NCBI RefSeq assembly: GCF_901709675.1
Contig: NC_051101.1
Location: 10,560,501-10,624,500 of the forward strand
Reading direction: 5' to 3'
DNA length: 64,000 nt
DNA from: Syngnathus acus
Taxonomy: Eukaryota; Chordata; Actinopteri; Syngnathiformes; Syngnathidae
Below, in pieces: positions 13,801-25,655 of this stretch (the stretch's first letter is position 1; the number at the start of each line of letters is the position of its first letter). The notes below the pieces were generated by a model, which was given only the letters and a program-made list of their open reading frames with translations, was not told the DNA's origin and did not search any database. The position numbers and the translations under genes were made by a program.

Positions 13801-16226
13801 TTTTGAAAAGCTTGTCGAGGTTGATGTTCTTATTAAAGAAAAACTACACAGTGTAGTATTTGTGCGCTTTGCAGACTTTACCTCAAGAAAACCCGTCTTG
13901 GTGGTGACCACCAAGATGTCAGAGTTGCATTCATCCTCCACAGTCAGCAGCTCCTCCTCAGAGGGGCTACTGGCACGAAACAGGAACGGCGTGCTGGCTC
14001 CACGAATCTCCCCTTTGTAGGTCACGTAACAGAACTGGTAGAATTCGCCGTCGTCGTTGGGCACATAGTATCCTGGACAGAAAACAAAAGAAAGGCGAAA
14101 AATTATTGTTGAATAATGCCAGAAGCAGGTTGAGACAAAACTTCACTTTAAACTTGAAAATATATTCCATATATGATCTTACCCTGAAAGACCACCGTTC
14201 TGTTGACTGAGGTTCCGTCCACATGGTTCTCAGGGAGGGGGGACCACAAGAATGTGTAATAGTCCCTCGCTGTGCTCCAGCCGACCTGCGAGACATTTCA
14301 AGGATTCTCTTCAAAACAGTGTAACATAATAACAATGGTAACGTCAAAACCGCCGACACGCTTTTATGCAAAAGTGACTTGGAAATAAACAACAACTCCA
14401 ATAAAACGATGAAATTCCGTTTTATGTGTTGTAAACCGACGACTGATGACGGGGGGTGGGAGTGTCAAAGTACAGAAAATACATATCTTATTTGATCCTC
14501 TGCCATAAAACTGTCAAACAAAATCAGAGTTAATGGAGGGGTCTGACTTTTTAATGTGCACCTTCTCACAAAAGAGCCCAAAACAAATCTAACAAAAAAA
14601 GTGCTGCATCATGTTCATCACGAGCAAAGACAGAATATGTTAAGATATTTATAAAAGCCTAGAGCTACAACACCGCGACTGTTCATCCCAGCCAGAGAGA
14701 TACAACCCCCCCCCTTCTTCTCCTTCGTTTGCAACGAAACCCCCAGTTGTTAACCGCTGCACTTCCAGCCTCCAGCAGTAAAGAACAGGAAGCAATTAAA
14801 ACATGCACATAGTGAGTTTATGTCATTACTGGAGGCCAGCCCCCCCCCACCGGTGCGCTCATTAGTGCCACTGGCTGAAAACTCTTGAGAGCAACTCTTT
14901 CACTTGCCTCAGACGTGTCTACAATTGTGTATGGAAAGAGACACACACACAGTCCACAACATTCGGTGTTAGGATTCCAGTTAACACCACTTTTCTAATA
15001 TTTTGGTTATTTAGTTACTTGCGAGGACAACGGACCACTGCACTTTAGAATATGAAGTGTTCCAAAGAGATGGACAGATGTACAGTAAAAGCCCAACAGG
15101 TTGCTGCAGGACGCCCATCTGCTGTCCAAGTGCCAGTCAGAAGGAACACGTGCAGGAAGTGTTCATGAATCACATGGCGGCTGAGACGCGTTAATTACAA
15201 AGCAGTGTTTGCTTTCTCCTGACAAGCCGCCCCAAACCCGCACCTCTGTACGCCCCGAAGCGGCTCCAGTCATGCTGTATGGCTGCGATTGCAGATCTGA
15301 CTAAAGCACCAAAAAAATGTCTCAAAGTCGTAAATCTTTAGAAAGTTTGGCGTGTGCTGCCCCAAGGGAATGAATAGAAGTTTTCGAAATGTGATTTACA
15401 CTTTGAGATTACCTTACAGAGAGTAGTCTGGAATACAAAGATGTTAATTGCAGCAATGTAAAAAATGCAAACACAAAAAATGTCTTTGTGTGGTTTACTA
15501 GCGTGTTTCTGTAATTTGCTATTTATAATTTTGTCAACTTTCAATTTTACCGCACCGCATTTTTTAGATTTAAAAAAGAAAAAAAAACACATTTTGGTTT
15601 AAAAACTCAAGCCAATTTGAAGTGAACTATTTTCATGGAACACCTTAAAAGTTAAACTAATAATTACAGTTAAAAATTGAACGATCCAAAGTGCATCATA
15701 TAAATAAACCTGTTTTAAACTTGTACTATTTGGACAAACACTGACAGAACAGCAGTGCAGAAGATTTTTTTTTTTTTTTAATGTTCTTGCTCGGGAGGAA
15801 GCACTGAGATCTAATCTAACACTGCATCAAGGTTGTCTGCAAACATGCTAACGCAAGAACCTTGGTAGCAGTCATTCATCTGTCAACACAAGACAGTCGG
15901 AATTCTAAAACCATTCCAACTTGCTGAGCAGTAGTTTCTTCACTTAGTCTTCTTAGCTTAATCAAAAATTATTTGGCAACTATGTATTCACTAAACAAGG
16001 ATATTTCTTTGTACAAGGTTGTTTTTAAATATCAAACCCGGTTAGTCACCTTGAAAATGCCAACCCAGTCCTTTGGGTTCGGCTTGATGAACTGTGTGAG
16101 GGTATAGTGACACTCCAGTGCAGCATGAGGCAGGTAGCTCTTGCCTACATTCTGGAAGATGACGTGGGCAAAGTTTGATGTGTCCATGTTGTTGTTTAGT
16201 GAAGGCCCGTCCACACCAAGCACCAT
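7809..16226 (-). CDS. tax1bp1: TAX1BP1, ubiquitin-binding autophagy receptor (17 coding exons)
   Basis: Exons, high to low: 16226-16050, 14285-14183, 14072-13882, 13747-13550, 12833-12685, 12610-12520, 11896-11723, 11627-11376, 11287-11123, 11039-10967, 10862-10726, 10652-10527, 9815-9762, 8956-8758, 8662-8496, 8418-8333, 8004-7809 (stop TAG). All phases agree, giving 845 residues (human 789). An N-terminal SKICH domain (NFAHVIFQNVGKSYLP through YYVPNDDGEFYQFCYVT) is followed by a DILVV LC3-binding motif, a long coiled-coil region (QLDKLNKIIF to about exon 13), a low-complexity stretch (QFGNPYSS, PPVGPPSWDSNVVC) and two C-terminal ubiquitin-binding zinc fingers, CPLCEVIFPPNYDQ...HVESH and CPMCSEQFPLDCDQ...HVLTH. 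The protein links ubiquitylated cargo to autophagosomes and dampens NF-kB signalling with A20. An in-frame TGA lies eight bases before the ATG at 16226; translation could instead start at the ATG at 16187, giving 832 residues. Exon 10 limits are the least certain. It diverges from hibadh. Confidence 0.95.
13434..13448 (+). promoter_or_regulatory. CTCF-like motif in tax1bp1 intron
   Basis: CACTAGGGGGCGCTA is a close match to the CTCF core (CACTAGGGGGCGC). Motif match only. Confidence 0.4.
14289..16049 (-). other. tax1bp1: tax1bp1 intron, noncoding
   Basis: The intron between the first two coding exons. It has short C runs and A/T runs, with no coding exon or recognisable RNA. One moderately GC-rich stretch near 15100-15300 is not repetitive. 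Confidence 0.6.
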
Positions 16227-17430
16227 CAATCAGTCAACAATGGCTGGAAGAGATTAAACATAAAAAGCAATAAGCAACTAATAATTATAATTCATGAATT
16301 GAGTTAATTAATCCAATTAATTAAAAGTTTCTCCAGGACAAACCCTAAAAAAAATCCACAGAAAATTGCCATCATGCCTGTTTTTAAGACATCTTAAAAT
16401 TCAAGTCTAATGTTTTGACTTTGTATTCCGTCGGTTGAGTGACATGGAAAAAAATTGCAATCAAGTTATCGTACTGCCCTTGATTGTGGATAATGAGAGC
16501 CACATCTGTAAATACATCTTTAGTCAACCACACAATTATAAAGCGAGAACATTTGAAATGGGCTGCTCAGCTTCTGACGTCACTCCGGCGGCTCCGCCCA
16601 TTAAAGGCACAGATAAAACACATGACATAATTCATTTAGTTCTTTAAAACACCTATTATTGTTGTATATTTTCACACTTAAAAAAAATCTAAACTAGGTA
16701 ACACTACAACTTGAATACATAGGCAGCCAGATAACAACAAAAAGGGTTCCATACAACATTCAAGCGAAAAACTTTAAAAAAATCACTTTAATGTGTTTAC
16801 AAAAACCTATGAACGTCCCTGAAATAAAGACTACAAACATTTCTTGATGCTAAACACGTGTTCAAACAAAGTGATCATCTTCAAACTATTGAGTTAAGAA
16901 CATTACACGAACCCAATTTGAAAATCTGATATTGACTACTGGTATAATTAGATTTAAATAATTGTTAATAAAATTGAGAAAATACAACACACTTTTTTCA
17001 CCTCAGACATCGCTTGAACCTTGTTGTGTGCGAGATATTAATAAATGTCGAAACTCAACATTCCAGAAAGACCGATCGCTAATACTGGCAGGCGTGGCCT
17101 AGAGCGATGAAAGAGACAACTCAGCGGTTAGCTGGTTTTTGTTAGCCGCATATTTACCAAAAAATAAAGGTTTGTGCCTCGATTGTAAAATGACGGAGAA
17201 CAAAAGGTCTCTCGACAAGCCCCATAACATTATCCGGAGTTTAACTCCAATTGCTTCTCGACAGCGACGAGAGGAGAGTTAGCTAACGTCAACAGTTAGC
17301 AAACGCCGAGTCTCAAACGGTGAAAAACACGAATCAAACGCGGTGAATTTTGACGAAAAACGCATGATGAGCGAAGCGTTATTCAACAAACGTTAGACAT
17401 ACCCGGTTGCCATGCTGTATAACGACCAAA
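16227..17430 (-). other. tax1bp1: tax1bp1 5' UTR exons and first intron
   Basis: The first coding exon has an acceptor (CTCTTCCAG) so that it begins at 16243. A noncoding first exon is inferred at about 17403 and upstream, ending with a donor GTATGT read on the minus strand. The intron between contains a full CRE (TGACGTCA at 16575-16582) next to a GC-rich patch, and is otherwise AT-rich. Confidence 0.45.
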
Positions 17431-17979
17431 ATCGTTATGGATCATAAAAAATGACTGTTGACGCAGTTCAGTGCTTCCCCGTATGCTCTTCCTGGAACAA
17501 CAACAATACTACATCATTTCCGGTCAACACTTTGGTATGCGCGAATATATTTAGTGCAAAAATATTTTTTAATATAAATAGAATATCAGCAAAAAAACTA
17601 AAATATATATATTTAATTGATTTGGTTACATTTATATTGTTTTGGAACCCTTGGGAGCGTATAATGAATACAATTTCGAAATTTTGAAAGTCTATTAAAT
17701 TTTCGATGGATACAATTAGTAAAACTCTTGATACATATAACCTTTTTATTTATTTACTGCTACTACAAGAAACACATCTTAAAACAATAACGTTATCAAA
17801 AATATGGGCGTCGATTTTGACGCGCACGCGCACAAGAGCGTATCCACGCAGACCCACCCTCGCAGGCCATTGGCTGAAACCTGTGGGCGTGCGGGGTATG
17901 GCACGTTAATTGATTGGCTGAGGAAGCCGTCATTGAAAACCGTACTATTACGTCAGCAAGCTGCGAAAAGGCGACAAGC
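17430..17979. promoter_or_regulatory. Divergent tax1bp1/hibadh promoter
   Basis: Only about 570 bases separate the inferred tax1bp1 first exon (-) from the hibadh ATG (+). On the hibadh side are two inverted CCAAT boxes (ATTGGCT at 17869-17875 and 17913-17919), a CRE half site (TTACGTCA at about 17948) and CG-rich sequence. On the tax1bp1 side is an ETS-like TTTCCGG at about 17516. No TATA box is evident. This is the layout of a housekeeping bidirectional promoter. Confidence 0.6.
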
Positions 17980-20900
17980 ATGGCGGCCATACTGAGAGGG
18001 AGTCGGTACCTTGTCGGAAGGCGGTGCAAGAATGTTCACGTTACGATTGGTAAGGATTTCGAGTTGAGGCTATATAGCTGCTTCTCTTACCTGTTGGCGT
18101 TTTAACACTTTGCCTCCATAGAACCGCAAAGTTTTGCAAGAGACTTGAAGAAGTTAGAGTACCTTTTGACACACTGTTAAGCTAGTTCAGGGGTCTTGTG
18201 TTCTTATTTCCATATTTGAGGAGTTTTTGCTTGTCTCGGGTTCATCTCGTTTGCCAACTAATGACAGTTTCTCTAAGTTAATGAAGAAAAGATGTCATCG
18301 TGGTGGCTTTGTTAGTAGTTATGGAAGAAAAGGGCTGGTATGTGCTGTTGCTTAACTCTTGTCTGTATTTAATGTATATTACGTAAGAACTCTACTTACT
18401 GTCAATGTCAGGGCTGAGTTTATCTGAAGACCCGACGATTTAGGTCGGAAAATATTTTTTAAACTTGCGATTTCTGTATGATTCTGCACTGTAGTAAAAA
18501 AGTAATCGAGACAAGCTAATCATTAACACAAGTTATTTCTAACTTTCTGATTTCTTTTTTTTTTTTTTTTTGCTTGTTGACTGTGTTAAGGCACACAGTG
18601 TGGCAAATATGCAAAGACAATGAAAATGACATTATTTTAGCTTAAAGCTAGCAGGCATTTGTCAAATAATAATTAAGACTTTCTATTGTGCATCCAGAGG
18701 TGCACATGTGGTTCCATTTTTCCATTTTAATTCTAAAGAATTGTAAATTTTAATTATAGAGATAGATCTGGGAGGGGCGGCGGTAGTGCCCAGGCCAGCC
18801 TACAATCAAGATTTATTTTTTTAGCTTGAAATGGATGATCAAAACCTAAAGACAGCAACACTTATATTTGTTCACATCCCTGATAATAAGCAATTGAGCT
18901 TTCTATTATAGCTTCCACGCGGTCCATGGCCTCCAAGACACAGGTGGGCTTTGTTGGCCTTGGAAATATGGGAAACCCAATGGCCAAGAATTTGCTGAAG
19001 AACGGATACCCAGTCATTGCCACAGATGTCTTCCCAGAGTCCTGCAAGGAAATTCAAGAGCTGGGTGCCCAGGTGGGCTAGTTAAGATTTGTATTAATCT
19101 TTTTTTTTTTGCTGTAAATGCATCTTAAATTGCTGCCACCTGTTTGTTCTCCTCAACTGCTATGACTTTTGTACGTTTTTTCAGATTGTTGATAATCCCG
19201 CCGAAGTGGCGGACAAGGCTGACCGCATTATCACCATGCTGCCCTCCAATCCAAATGTTATTGACGTGTACACTGGCGCCAATGGGATTCTCAAGTATGG
19301 CTCTCAGCTTCCCTTGTAATTTGCATCACGTTTCCAGATTCTAATTTAACAAGCTTTGTTAATAACAGGAAAGTGAAGAAGGGCTCCTTGCTCATTGACT
19401 CCAGTACAATTGATCCTGCTGTCTCCAAAGACATGGCGGCGGCTGCTGAGAAGATGGGGGCTGTTTTTATGGATGCACCTGTGTCAGGAGGTAAGTTTTA
19501 TATACAATATATCAGTGGTGTCAAACCTTGGCCCGTGGGCCAAAATCTGGCCAGTTGTGTAATTATATTTAGACAATACTAAAATTACAAATTGTCTTCA
19601 CTAATATTTATCATATTTTTAAAAAATGGAACAGTTTCTACTCATCTCTGATTTCAAAACTAGTTATTACTTCTTTAGTTACTTCTACTAGAGTTGGCAA
19701 CAATCAAACCCACTCGATGGCTTTCCAGTGGGAATCTTGTCTGCTTCCACCGCCAACAACCAAATTCCACGGTGCCAAATTGCACGTATGAGCAAAGAGA
19801 CCCCGCGGAAAATGTTGGCCGCCTTCCATATGAGTCCTGTAAACTCGATGACTGATTCCATCATTTCCTGGTACTCGTGTGGCTTGCGTTAACCTCAATG
19901 AACCAGCAACATTTGATTTACTGCTTTTTTTTTTTTTTTCCTTTGACTGGATTGGTGGCTTTTTCTGTCTGTACTAATTTCTTCACAAAAAGTTCATCTT
20001 AAATTAATCAGTATGGTTGCTTCCAACTTCCAGTATCTAGTAGAGATTTGGAAATCTTTCGTATAAAGAAATACTGACGGTCTCTGACATGTAGCAGATC
20101 TTTTCTATCTGTTCTCTGGTTATACTGCTCCCCCGAGACCAAATCTCTCAGTGAGTAACTGAGACAAATATGAACACACATGGCAATTTTATGAGCACAT
20201 CAATGTGATTTGCCCCTGCAACGTTTTATCCATCCATTAACCTCTCAGAACAATTTGAAACTGGCAACAAACCGTGACAGCGGCGTGATTTCCATCGTCA
20301 GGTGTGGGCGCCGCCAATTCGGGAAAGCTGACTTTTATGGTGGGAGGAGTCGAGGAAGAATTTACTGCCGCCAAAGAGTTGCTCAGCTGCATGGGCGCCA
20401 ATGTGGTCTACTGTGGTCAGGTTGGAACTGGACAGGTAAGGACACTTTTTGGGATTTTATTCCCTATGTGACCTTTTTGTTTATCAAAAAATCGTTTTCT
20501 CAATTATTAAACGCAGGCTGCTAAAATCTGCAACAACATGCTCCTTGCTATCGGAATGATCGGAACGGCCGAAACAATGAATTTGGGAATCAGGTAGAAG
20601 CATCTGAATGACATCTGAAATTAAATGAATGGACACCCCGGTGAATGAATGTTCCCTCAATCCAGGCTTGGTCTCGATCCAAAACTCTTGGCAAAGATCC
20701 TAAATATGAGTTCAGGCCGTTGCTGGTCCAGTGACACCTACAATCCTGTGCCGGGAGTGATGGAGGGAGTTCCTTCTGCAAATAACTACCAGGGAGGCTT
20801 TGGCACTCAGCTCATGGCAAAGGTTTGTTTACTTCTGCCATGTCACGGTAACCTTGACTCATGAAACAAAATTCAACACTGATGCTTCCGTGAAAATGTG

Positions 20901-21348
20901 TCACCCAAAAATGTTTAAATTCAACATTTTTTTTTTTTTTGGGGTCCACTGTATTTGGCCGTTGCACAGCTGTGAAAAAAAAAATTTTTTTTGTGATTTA
21001 AATACCTGAAAAATGAGCTAAGATCACTTCCCATTGGAATTTATTTGAATGCCTCAATAACTTTTCCCCAAGAGTAATTACAAATCAAGTCCATTATGAA
21101 GATTCCGCAAAATAATTTTCACTTGACAACTGCGTTGGTTTTTATACAACTCCCACTTAATGTTCATCAGAAAGTTCTGTCTTTTTCAGGATCTCGGTCT
21201 GGCCCAGAACACAGCCACCAGCACAAAGACCCCGGTTCCACTTGGCTCCTTAGCTCATCAAATCTACCGAATGATGTCCGCCCGCGGTTATGCCAGCAAA
21301 GATTTCTCCTCTGTGTTCCAATTCTTGCGTGAGGAGGAGGGACAGTAA
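17980..21348 (+). CDS. hibadh: 3-hydroxyisobutyrate dehydrogenase, mitochondrial
   Basis: Exons are 17980-18049, 18912-19072, 19185-19294, 19369-19490, 20302-20435, 20517-20593, 20666-20822 and 21190-21348 (stop TAA). The reading frame stays open to give 329 residues (human 336). The enzyme oxidises 3-hydroxyisobutyrate to methylmalonate semialdehyde with NAD+ in valine breakdown in the mitochondrial matrix. The N-terminus ([18 protein letters not shown]) is basic and free of acidic residues, as expected for a targeting peptide. The Rossmann motif is [17 protein letters not shown], the substrate loop is DAPVSGG, and the catalytic lysine lies in [13 protein letters not shown]. The C-terminal helix region ends [14 protein letters not shown]. 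Intron 4 contains a dispersed repeat. Its order and orientation relative to hoxa13 and tax1bp1 match other vertebrates. Confidence 0.97.
19509..19560 (+). repeat. hAT-like dispersed repeat fragment
   Basis: GGTGTCAAACC followed by GGCCCGTGGGCCAAAATCTGGCC resembles the end of a widespread fish hAT-type element (GGTGTCAAACTC...GGCC). It lies in hibadh intron 4; a related fragment is at 29386. Confidence 0.45.
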
Positions 21349-21720
21349 CATGTACCTCCTTCACTCCGTCCCGTGCGTGCCTTACCTTCGTGGGCGCACA
21401 CGGCCGCTGCCATATTGGAGTCCGGGGGGTGGGGGGTCTTGGGGGGGGCGATCAGGACTTTTTGAAAGTTGTCAGACTCAACAATACAACACTCCTTTCT
21501 CTGTTGGAGGCCATACTTTCCGACTTGCGGAGGATTCCAAAAGGCTGCCCCGAGTAGTAGCACTTAAGTGTTAGGTGGGGATTTTAGTTACATGAATGAG
21601 ACCGTGTATTTCTCGTTTGCAGTCGTTTTATGTTACTCTTCTCTCTCTTTTCAATGGCCATTGGCAAATGTGACTTTAACAAAGCGTCATATCTTGCAAA
21701 GAAATAAAGATGACGTGTCT
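21349..21720 (+). other. hibadh: hibadh 3' UTR
   Basis: Noncoding sequence after the stop, ending with a canonical poly(A) signal AATAAA at about 21702-21707. Confidence 0.7.
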
Positions 21721-21829
21721 TGAGCTTCCTTGTTACACCATAATGTCATCTTAAAACACTCAACACAAATAATTCCTATTAATTACTAAGTACTTATTTT
21801 TTTAGTCTGACTTTATAGAAACTTTTCGG

Positions 21830-22120
21830 ATGTCAGCCATGAGTCATTTTCTCCTGCCGTTTCGGGCGGCATGTTTCTGATCCAAAGAGAGCCAGTGAGG
21901 GGCCGAAGTGCCACAGGTCATGCGATCACAAGACGAGCCCATAAAAAGTCCATTAAGCACTGTAGGCTGAGAGCTGCGTTGTCATCCGCTTGATAGGTAC
22001 TGCAAACATTGCAGTACTTTGCTCTCGGGCCTGCACGGGTGCTGTCACGCCAACTCGCTCCCGTTTATGCTCAACGTGGTTTCTCCTTCGCATCTGACAT
22101 TCACGGCGTATACTGATATT
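21830..22120. promoter_or_regulatory. Candidate conserved noncoding element
   Basis: This non-repetitive, higher-GC block stands in AT-rich surroundings. It holds a posterior-Hox/Cdx-type CCCATAAAAAG near 21940 and a hairpin with perfect 9-base arms (GTACTGCAA at 21997-22005, TTGCAGTAC at 22009-22017). Enhancer function is inferred from position and texture. Confidence 0.4.
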
Positions 22121-23016
22121 TGTTACATGGATGTTCTTAAGTGGTTGTTTTAAATCAAATAGCACAAGTTTTCATTATAGGACAATTCAAGTCCAAATGT
22201 GTTATTTGTTATAAGTGAACAAAAGACTCCACAATAACTTTAAATCACTTAAGTTACTTAAGTGATGTTCTGTGTAAATATTCTAGGCCATCTTTTTTAT
22301 TTATTACATTATCAACTTTCACATTCACAACTTAAATGGTACAGAATATTTAGTCAGCAGAATTCTGATTTAAAAATAGCTTAGCACTGGTGGGACATTG
22401 TGACTTCCTTGGAACGATTTCTAGAAATAAAGTTTTTTTTTTATTGATATTTGTTTCCTTTATTTGAGAATCATTCAATGATCAGTGTAGCCATATGGAT
22501 GAATATTATTTATTAATAATTTTTGAATAAAGGGAGTCAGCAATTTACGTATCAAGAACGTAAAGTGTATCCTTTAATTTTCCATATATTTTAAAAATGC
22601 AAACACTTGAAAATAACAATGGATAGTTTGTGCGCGTGAGTGCGCATAAAAGGTTTTTTTTTTCATAAATGTTCACACATTTTAAGTTAACCCTTTAAGA
22701 GAAATTAAATAGCCTATCCCCTCCGCAAAAAAAAGTACACTTGCACGTATACGCCATGAACTCTGCCCATAAAAATTTACGGCCTCCAAAAGGTGGGAAA
22801 ATTCTATTAAAAATATATGAAAAGGCCTCAGATTTAGTACAAAAAATATCACTTCCTAAAACACTAAAAGTTGCAATTAATGTAAAATTTAATACATAGT
22901 GAAATTCTACTCTGAAATATTACACTGACACTTTTTTGAATATTGTATTGAGCTTTACAAAGCTAATTCTAATTCAGTTTCTTTTTATTTGACTTTTTTT
23001 TAGGGGAAGCAATTGT

Positions 23017-23026
23017 TGATTGACAG
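23017..23026 (+). promoter_or_regulatory. PBX-MEIS/PREP decamer upstream of hoxa13b
   Basis: TGATTGACAG exactly equals the composite PBX plus MEIS/PREP binding decamer. It lies about 650 bases before the hoxa13b start. Confidence 0.5.
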
Positions 23027-23677
23027 GCGGTTTTGTGTTTTTGTGTAAAGCTTCCCTTTGCTATGTATGCTCTTCCATTGTGTTTGCGGTTCTTTTGTCT
23101 TTCAACTTGACCTTGGACTCCAGCCGCGTCCTGCATGCCCGTCTTTGGACTACTGCAAGCAAATGCCGCAATCATCTCATTTTATTATCATTATTATTTC
23201 TATTGAATGGGCCTTGACATTTTATTCACGTGAGAAGACGATGATTAATATTTAATTATTAGATAGACGTCTGCGTAAAAGCTGCTTGGGGATTTTTTAA
23301 CAGGGGCAAGACGCTGCACCTTGGACTCATTAAGTGTTTAAAGAATGCTTTGAAGCCTTAGCATGCGCAATTGTGCATCACTATGCAGAAATTAGTTTTG
23401 ATTTTGTTAAGTCTAACATAGCAGACCTCTAATCGCATTTTAAAAGCCCCCAAAACACAAAGGGTGTGTTGTTTGTGTGGCCTGATGTGCCTTATTATCT
23501 CCTGTGCAGACCTTGCTCATCTCCTTTGCATATCACGTGTCTGTCCGGGGCCAATAACCTCGCGATGGTTCCGTGTAGGGTATGGTTCCCCTGCCAAAGA
23601 GTCCCTTGTCTGGGTGCATTCGTTCGAGGGGGGTTCGAGGAAAAAGAGCCGCATGCGTGCACGTGTCGGGACATGCT

Positions 23678-25655
23678 ATGACCGCGTCATTGCTGCTGCA
23701 CTCGCATTGGGCCGAACCGCTCATGTTCGTCTACGACAGCAGCGCGGACGAGCGCGCCAAGAACATGCAGGACGCGCCGTTCCCCGGGGGGAACTTTGCG
23801 CCCAACCAGTGCAGGAATCTGCTGGCGCATCCCGCCTCGCTGGCTCCGAGCAGCGCCGCCTACGCCAACGGCGACCTGCCCGCGTCTGGCGTCGGGGAAA
23901 CGGCCAAGCAGTGCAGCCCTTGTTCGGCCACGCAGAGCTCACCTAACGCCTCCCTTCCGTACGGATACTTTGGCGGGGGAGGCTACTATCCGTGCAGGCC
24001 GGTGTCCCACGGCAGCTCCAAGGCCTGCGCGCAGCCCTCCTCGTACGGGGACAAGTACGTGGACTCATCGGTGCCCGCCGAGGAGTTCTCCAGCCGGGCC
24101 AAGGAGTTCGCCTTCTACCAGGGCTACTCCCCGACTCCCTACCAGGCGAGCTACTTGGACGTGCCAGTGGTCCCTACACTGAGTGCGCCCCCCGAGCCCA
24201 GGCATGACCCCCTCCTGCCCATGGATCCCTACCAGCCGTGGTCCATCACCACCAACGGCTGGAGTGGACAAGTGTACTGCGCCAAAGAGCAGCCCCAGGC
24301 TAATTCTCTCTGGAAGTCATCCTTGCAAGGTGAATTCTTTCATATTTACAGTTTTAGTAACACTTCAATGTTTTCTTGTTATAGCATAATAATATTGAAT
24401 GTTATGGTAAGAAATATGCAGATTTTTGTCATGTCTCCTTGCATTAAGTACAAGAATACAAGGATGTGCATGCATATTCATTTTTTCGGATTTTCTTGTT
24501 TGTAATGTGTGTTACGCTTGGAAAGTAATTGAAAAATACAAAATACAGTAGAAGTTTTTTTTTCTCTTCTTTCCAGCTAGAGGACCACCAGGCTAATGTG
24601 AGGATTACGTATACAATACAGTTTTCCATGTTGATGCGCAGAAATTGATAAATGAGAGCTTTTGTCTTATATTTTCCAGTCTAGTCTTTAGACAATTTAC
24701 CCTGTCCAAATAAAATACATTTTCCAATGTGCAATGGACGACACGTAAAGAAATATTGTTATTTTTCTCCCAACTGAGTTTAAGAGGATAACGCCCATGC
24801 ACCTCCACATGAAATGCATGTAATTAAATGTCGTGTTTTACATATATGAAAAGTCACCCGTCAGTATAACAACAAAACAAAATATTCTATTATTGAAATA
24901 TTTGTTCCTATGATTTCAAATGCTTAAATAGCACAATTCCTTCCCCCGGAATGGCATCTGTCGTTTTTAACTTTGAAATATATAGGAAAAGGTTCAGAAA
25001 ATGTGTATATATATAATTTATAATGGAAAGTTTATAATAATATATATATTAAAAACATGCATCAAATTTCACGTATTTCCCCCACAATAATATGACATAC
25101 TTGAATGAATGCAGTAAACAAGCAAATATTTATTACATTTTTTTCAGTACGTTACTGTAGCACATTATTTTTTTATAGCCGTTTTGTTCTTTTTTACTCA
25201 CTATTATTCTATTTATTTATTCACACAACAACAGTTAAGATCAGTTAAACGTGTTTTTCTCTTCACTCGCACACGATTCATCTGGTTCAAAGCGTTATGC
25301 ATGCAGACAAATATTGAAAGCACGACATGTGTTTTTATTCCATTTTCCTACATTGAGTGTGCGTAAAGAGTTGAAAGTGACACGTTGCATCTCCTCCAAA
25401 CATGCAGCAGACAACACATGTGGCGGTAGCGGGGACAGCCAAGTGCGCCGTGGCAGGAAGAAGCGCGTCCCATACACCAAGGTGCAGCTCAAAGAACTGG
25501 AAAGGGAATACGCCACCAATAAATTCATCACCAAGGACAAGCGCAGGAGAATATCTGCGCACACCAACCTGACAGAAAGACAAGTGACCATCTGGTTTCA
25601 AAACCGGCGCGTAAAGGAGAAGAAAATCGTCAATAAATTCAAGAGCTCCTGCTAG
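23678..25655 (+). CDS. hoxa13b: Homeobox protein Hox-A13b
   Basis: Exon 1 is 23678-24329 and exon 2 is 25408-25655 (stop TAG), joined in phase 1, giving 299 residues. The start [20 protein letters not shown] matches the N-terminus of teleost Hoxa13. Exon 1 encodes the HOXA13 N-terminal domain ([37 protein letters not shown]-like [14 protein letters not shown]) and MDPYQPWSI. Exon 2 encodes the homeodomain ([20 protein letters not shown] through [14 protein letters not shown]). There are no polyalanine tracts, unlike mammals. Hox13 proteins pattern distal fin, tail and genital structures and bind TTTAT/TTTAC-type sites. It is the first Hox gene in the cluster; no evx1 lies upstream. The exon 2 acceptor is a CAGCAG tandem (NAGNAG), so exon 2 may begin at 25408 or 25411. 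Confidence 0.96.

Larger units (their letters stand above)
21721..23677. other. hibadh-hoxa13b spacer, no evx gene visible
   Basis: This is the interval that holds evx1 in unreduced HoxA clusters. No homeobox-encoding frame is visible on either strand. It contains a candidate enhancer around 21830-22120 and PBX/MEIS-type DNA at 23017-23026. The remaining sequence is AT-rich. Confidence 0.6.

Noticed and set aside
23464-23677. Open frames extending upstream of the hoxa13b start
   Set aside because: The upstream residues do not resemble Hox13; the ATG at 23678 gives the family N-terminus MTAS...
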